NCBI GenBank assembly: GCA_018398765.1
Contig: JAHBMJ010000727.1
Span: 1-41,837, forward strand
Length of the DNA stretch: 41,837 nt
Source of the DNA: Chromera velia
Lineage: Eukaryota; Sar; Chromeraceae
Reading direction: 5' to 3'
The notes under the pieces were generated by a model, which saw nothing but the letters and a program-made list of their open reading frames with translations, was not told where the DNA came from and did not search any database. Position 1 is the first letter of the stretch. Each line of letters opens with the position of its first letter. Below, piece by piece: positions 40,426 to 41,837 of this stretch. The translations under genes were made by a program, and so were the position numbers.

Positions 40426-41837
40426 GGTTCCCACCAGCGATGTGCTCTGTCCCGCAGGCAGTGGGCACCGGGCTACTATTCCTCGGGAGGGGGGTATATC
40501 TCGTACGATAAGCGCGCTTCCAAGCGTGCGGCAGAGATAGTTGAACTGTCGCACGGTCAGATCGCGGCAGCAGGCTTCGAGATGGAGCGTTCGCGGGGCA
40601 ATCGCGGTTCTCATCTTCCCCCTTCTCTCTGCTCTCATTTTGCCTCTGGCTCGGATGGGTGTCATTTCTATGTGTATCCAGGTGCTCGTTTATCTGACCC
40701 TTCTGTCGCATCTGCTGTTGCTTTTCTTGCTTCTATTGATCTGTCGGTGCATGCTGCAACCACGCACCGACCAGTGAGTTTGAAACATCTGTGTCCTGCT
40801 TCCCGTCAGCTTATCTGTTTCGCAGACCAGAAGGAGGATCAGGGATGGATCGATCGGGAGGTCTACATCAGGACTCCGATCTCTGAGGTCCCGAGGAACG
40901 TTCCTTACGTCCCTCTCCTCCGTGTGCGCACCGAGAAGCTTCAAGACGACGACACGCGCAAGTTCAAGACGCGCACCGTCATCAACGGCAAGCAGGTCCC
41001 TCAGGAGGGTTTGAGCGTCGCCACCCGACTCTGCCCCCCCGAAGCTGTGCGCATTGTCCTGCAGATTGCGTTGGATGCTTGCAAGCGTCGAGGCGTCGAC
41101 CTTTCCCTTCAGAAGGCCGATGTCGTGCAGGCGTACCTACAAGCCCCGTTGCCTCCTGATCGCCCCCCCCTCGCTGCCATCCCCCCTTCCGACCACCCAG
41201 ACCATGGGCAGTTTCTCTGGGTCCTCCGCAAGGCCGTCTACGGCTTGCCCGACGCAGGCAAGGTCTTCGAGGATTTTCTTACCTCCGTCCTCCGCTCCCT
41301 TGGATGGGAGCCAACGCTCTTTCCGGGTGTGTGGGTGTTACGTAGTGCCGATGGTGAGCTTCGTGCTCTTATGGCCACCTACTGTGACGATCTGCTCATT
41401 CTGGGCATCGGGGAGGATGCGGCAGCTACCATTGACCCCCTCAAGGACATTGTGACGTGCGGCGATTACACCGATCTCTCGGAGGGTCGTTTTGTTGGTG
41501 TACAGTTCGACGTCTCCACCACCGGCGTGTTCTGCCACCAACATGACTACGTCGCCTCCCTTGTCCTCCCTCCTGATATGGCCGGCTCTGACCGACGTGC
41601 AGACAAGCCTCTCCCTGTCGGGTCTACGCATGAGGACGACACCTCTCCTCTGCTGTCTGCCGCAGGTGTGAAGGTCTTCCGAACCCTGCTTGGGCAGGTA
41701 GGCTATGTGGCGAGCTGCACACGGCCAGATGTCGCTCTCGCGCACTCGTACCTGTCACGTTTTCTGGCGTCTCCGACCGAGAGGGCTCTTCGTCTTCTCC
41801 TCCAAACGGTGCGCTACCTCCGTTCGCACCCATCTCT
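40426..41837 (+). CDS. Copia reverse transcriptase (3' truncated by window end)
   Basis: An uninterrupted frame of 470 codons from after TAG 40,423 to the window edge. RVT_2 landmarks in order: QKADVVQAYLQAPL (first catalytic Asp at 41,119), LRKAVYGLPDAGKVFEDFL, YCDDLLILG (41,380; YCDD in place of the common YVDD), and LLGQVGYVASCTRPDVALA. The enzyme copies element RNA into cDNA. It probably forms the end of the single gag-pol polyprotein once the in-frame stops are passed; it lacks its own obvious start codon. Confidence 0.88.

Larger units (their letters stand above)
36439..41837 (+). mobile_element. Ty1/copia-type LTR retrotransposon (internal region, runs off the window)
   Basis: The order gag, zinc knuckles, integrase, reverse transcriptase is diagnostic of Ty1/copia (Pseudoviridae-like) elements. 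One reading frame runs from 36,424 to the window end, broken only by TAA 37,222, TAA 39,985 and TAG 40,423. There are no frameshifts, so the copy is young or under constraint. RNase H and the 3' LTR lie past the right edge. Confidence 0.9.

Overview
The window is nuclear DNA from a eukaryote. Its genes are split by spliceosomal GT..AG introns, splice phases match from exon to exon, microsatellites are abundant, and retroelements of both LTR and non-LTR type are present. There are no operons, ribosome binding sites, rRNA, tRNA or CRISPR arrays. A Siz1-type SUMO ligase, introns rich in TGCATG(C), and a bacterial-like secreted beta-propeller gene carrying introns would suit an alveolate such as a chromerid alga. 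That placement is inference, not proof.

Layout. (1) 1-4,560 is pyrimidine-rich, repeat-rich DNA; only a tentative last exon of a plus-strand gene (about 450-653) is seen. (2) 4,563-4,807 is a small terminal-inverted-repeat element with a 3-bp target duplication. (3) About 5,451-12,453 (+) is a gene of ten or more exons for a PIAS/Siz-family SUMO E3 ligase (PHD-like finger, PINIT, SP-RING). Its last exon adds an Arg/Asp/Glu repeat region, a poly-Gln stretch and an RGG box. (4) 12,454-13,530 is AT-rich spacer. (5) 13,531-18,155 (-) is an eight-exon gene for a 769-residue secreted NHL-type beta-propeller resembling bacterial proteins; all splice phases close. (6) 18,156-18,686 is a divergent promoter region with a 16-bp TGCATGCA tract. 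(7) 18,687-25,945 (+) is a large membrane protein: signal peptide, pre-peptidase-C-like domain, three six-cysteine modules each on its own 1-1 phase exon, one transmembrane helix, an acidic loop, then a multi-pass C-terminus. Its ectodomain carries apparent frameshifts. (8) 25,946-33,786 is a transposon-rich, increasingly AT-rich region: a GGAT tetranucleotide array, a dead non-LTR reverse transcriptase, a dispersed repeat in both orientations, and a 637-bp hAT-like non-autonomous element with a perfect 8-bp target duplication. (9) 33,787-35,367 (-) is a partial paralogue of the multi-pass C-terminus in (7), with an intron at the same position. (10) About 35,550 to the window end (+) is a Ty1/copia-type retrotransposon in a single gag-pol frame interrupted by three stop codons.

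The genes do not form one pathway. The most interesting cellular content is the SUMO ligase with an RNA-binding-type tail, and the modular receptor-like gene with its neighbouring partial paralogue. A recurring TGCATG motif close to splice junctions links the three multi-exon genes and may be a shared splicing or transcription signal.
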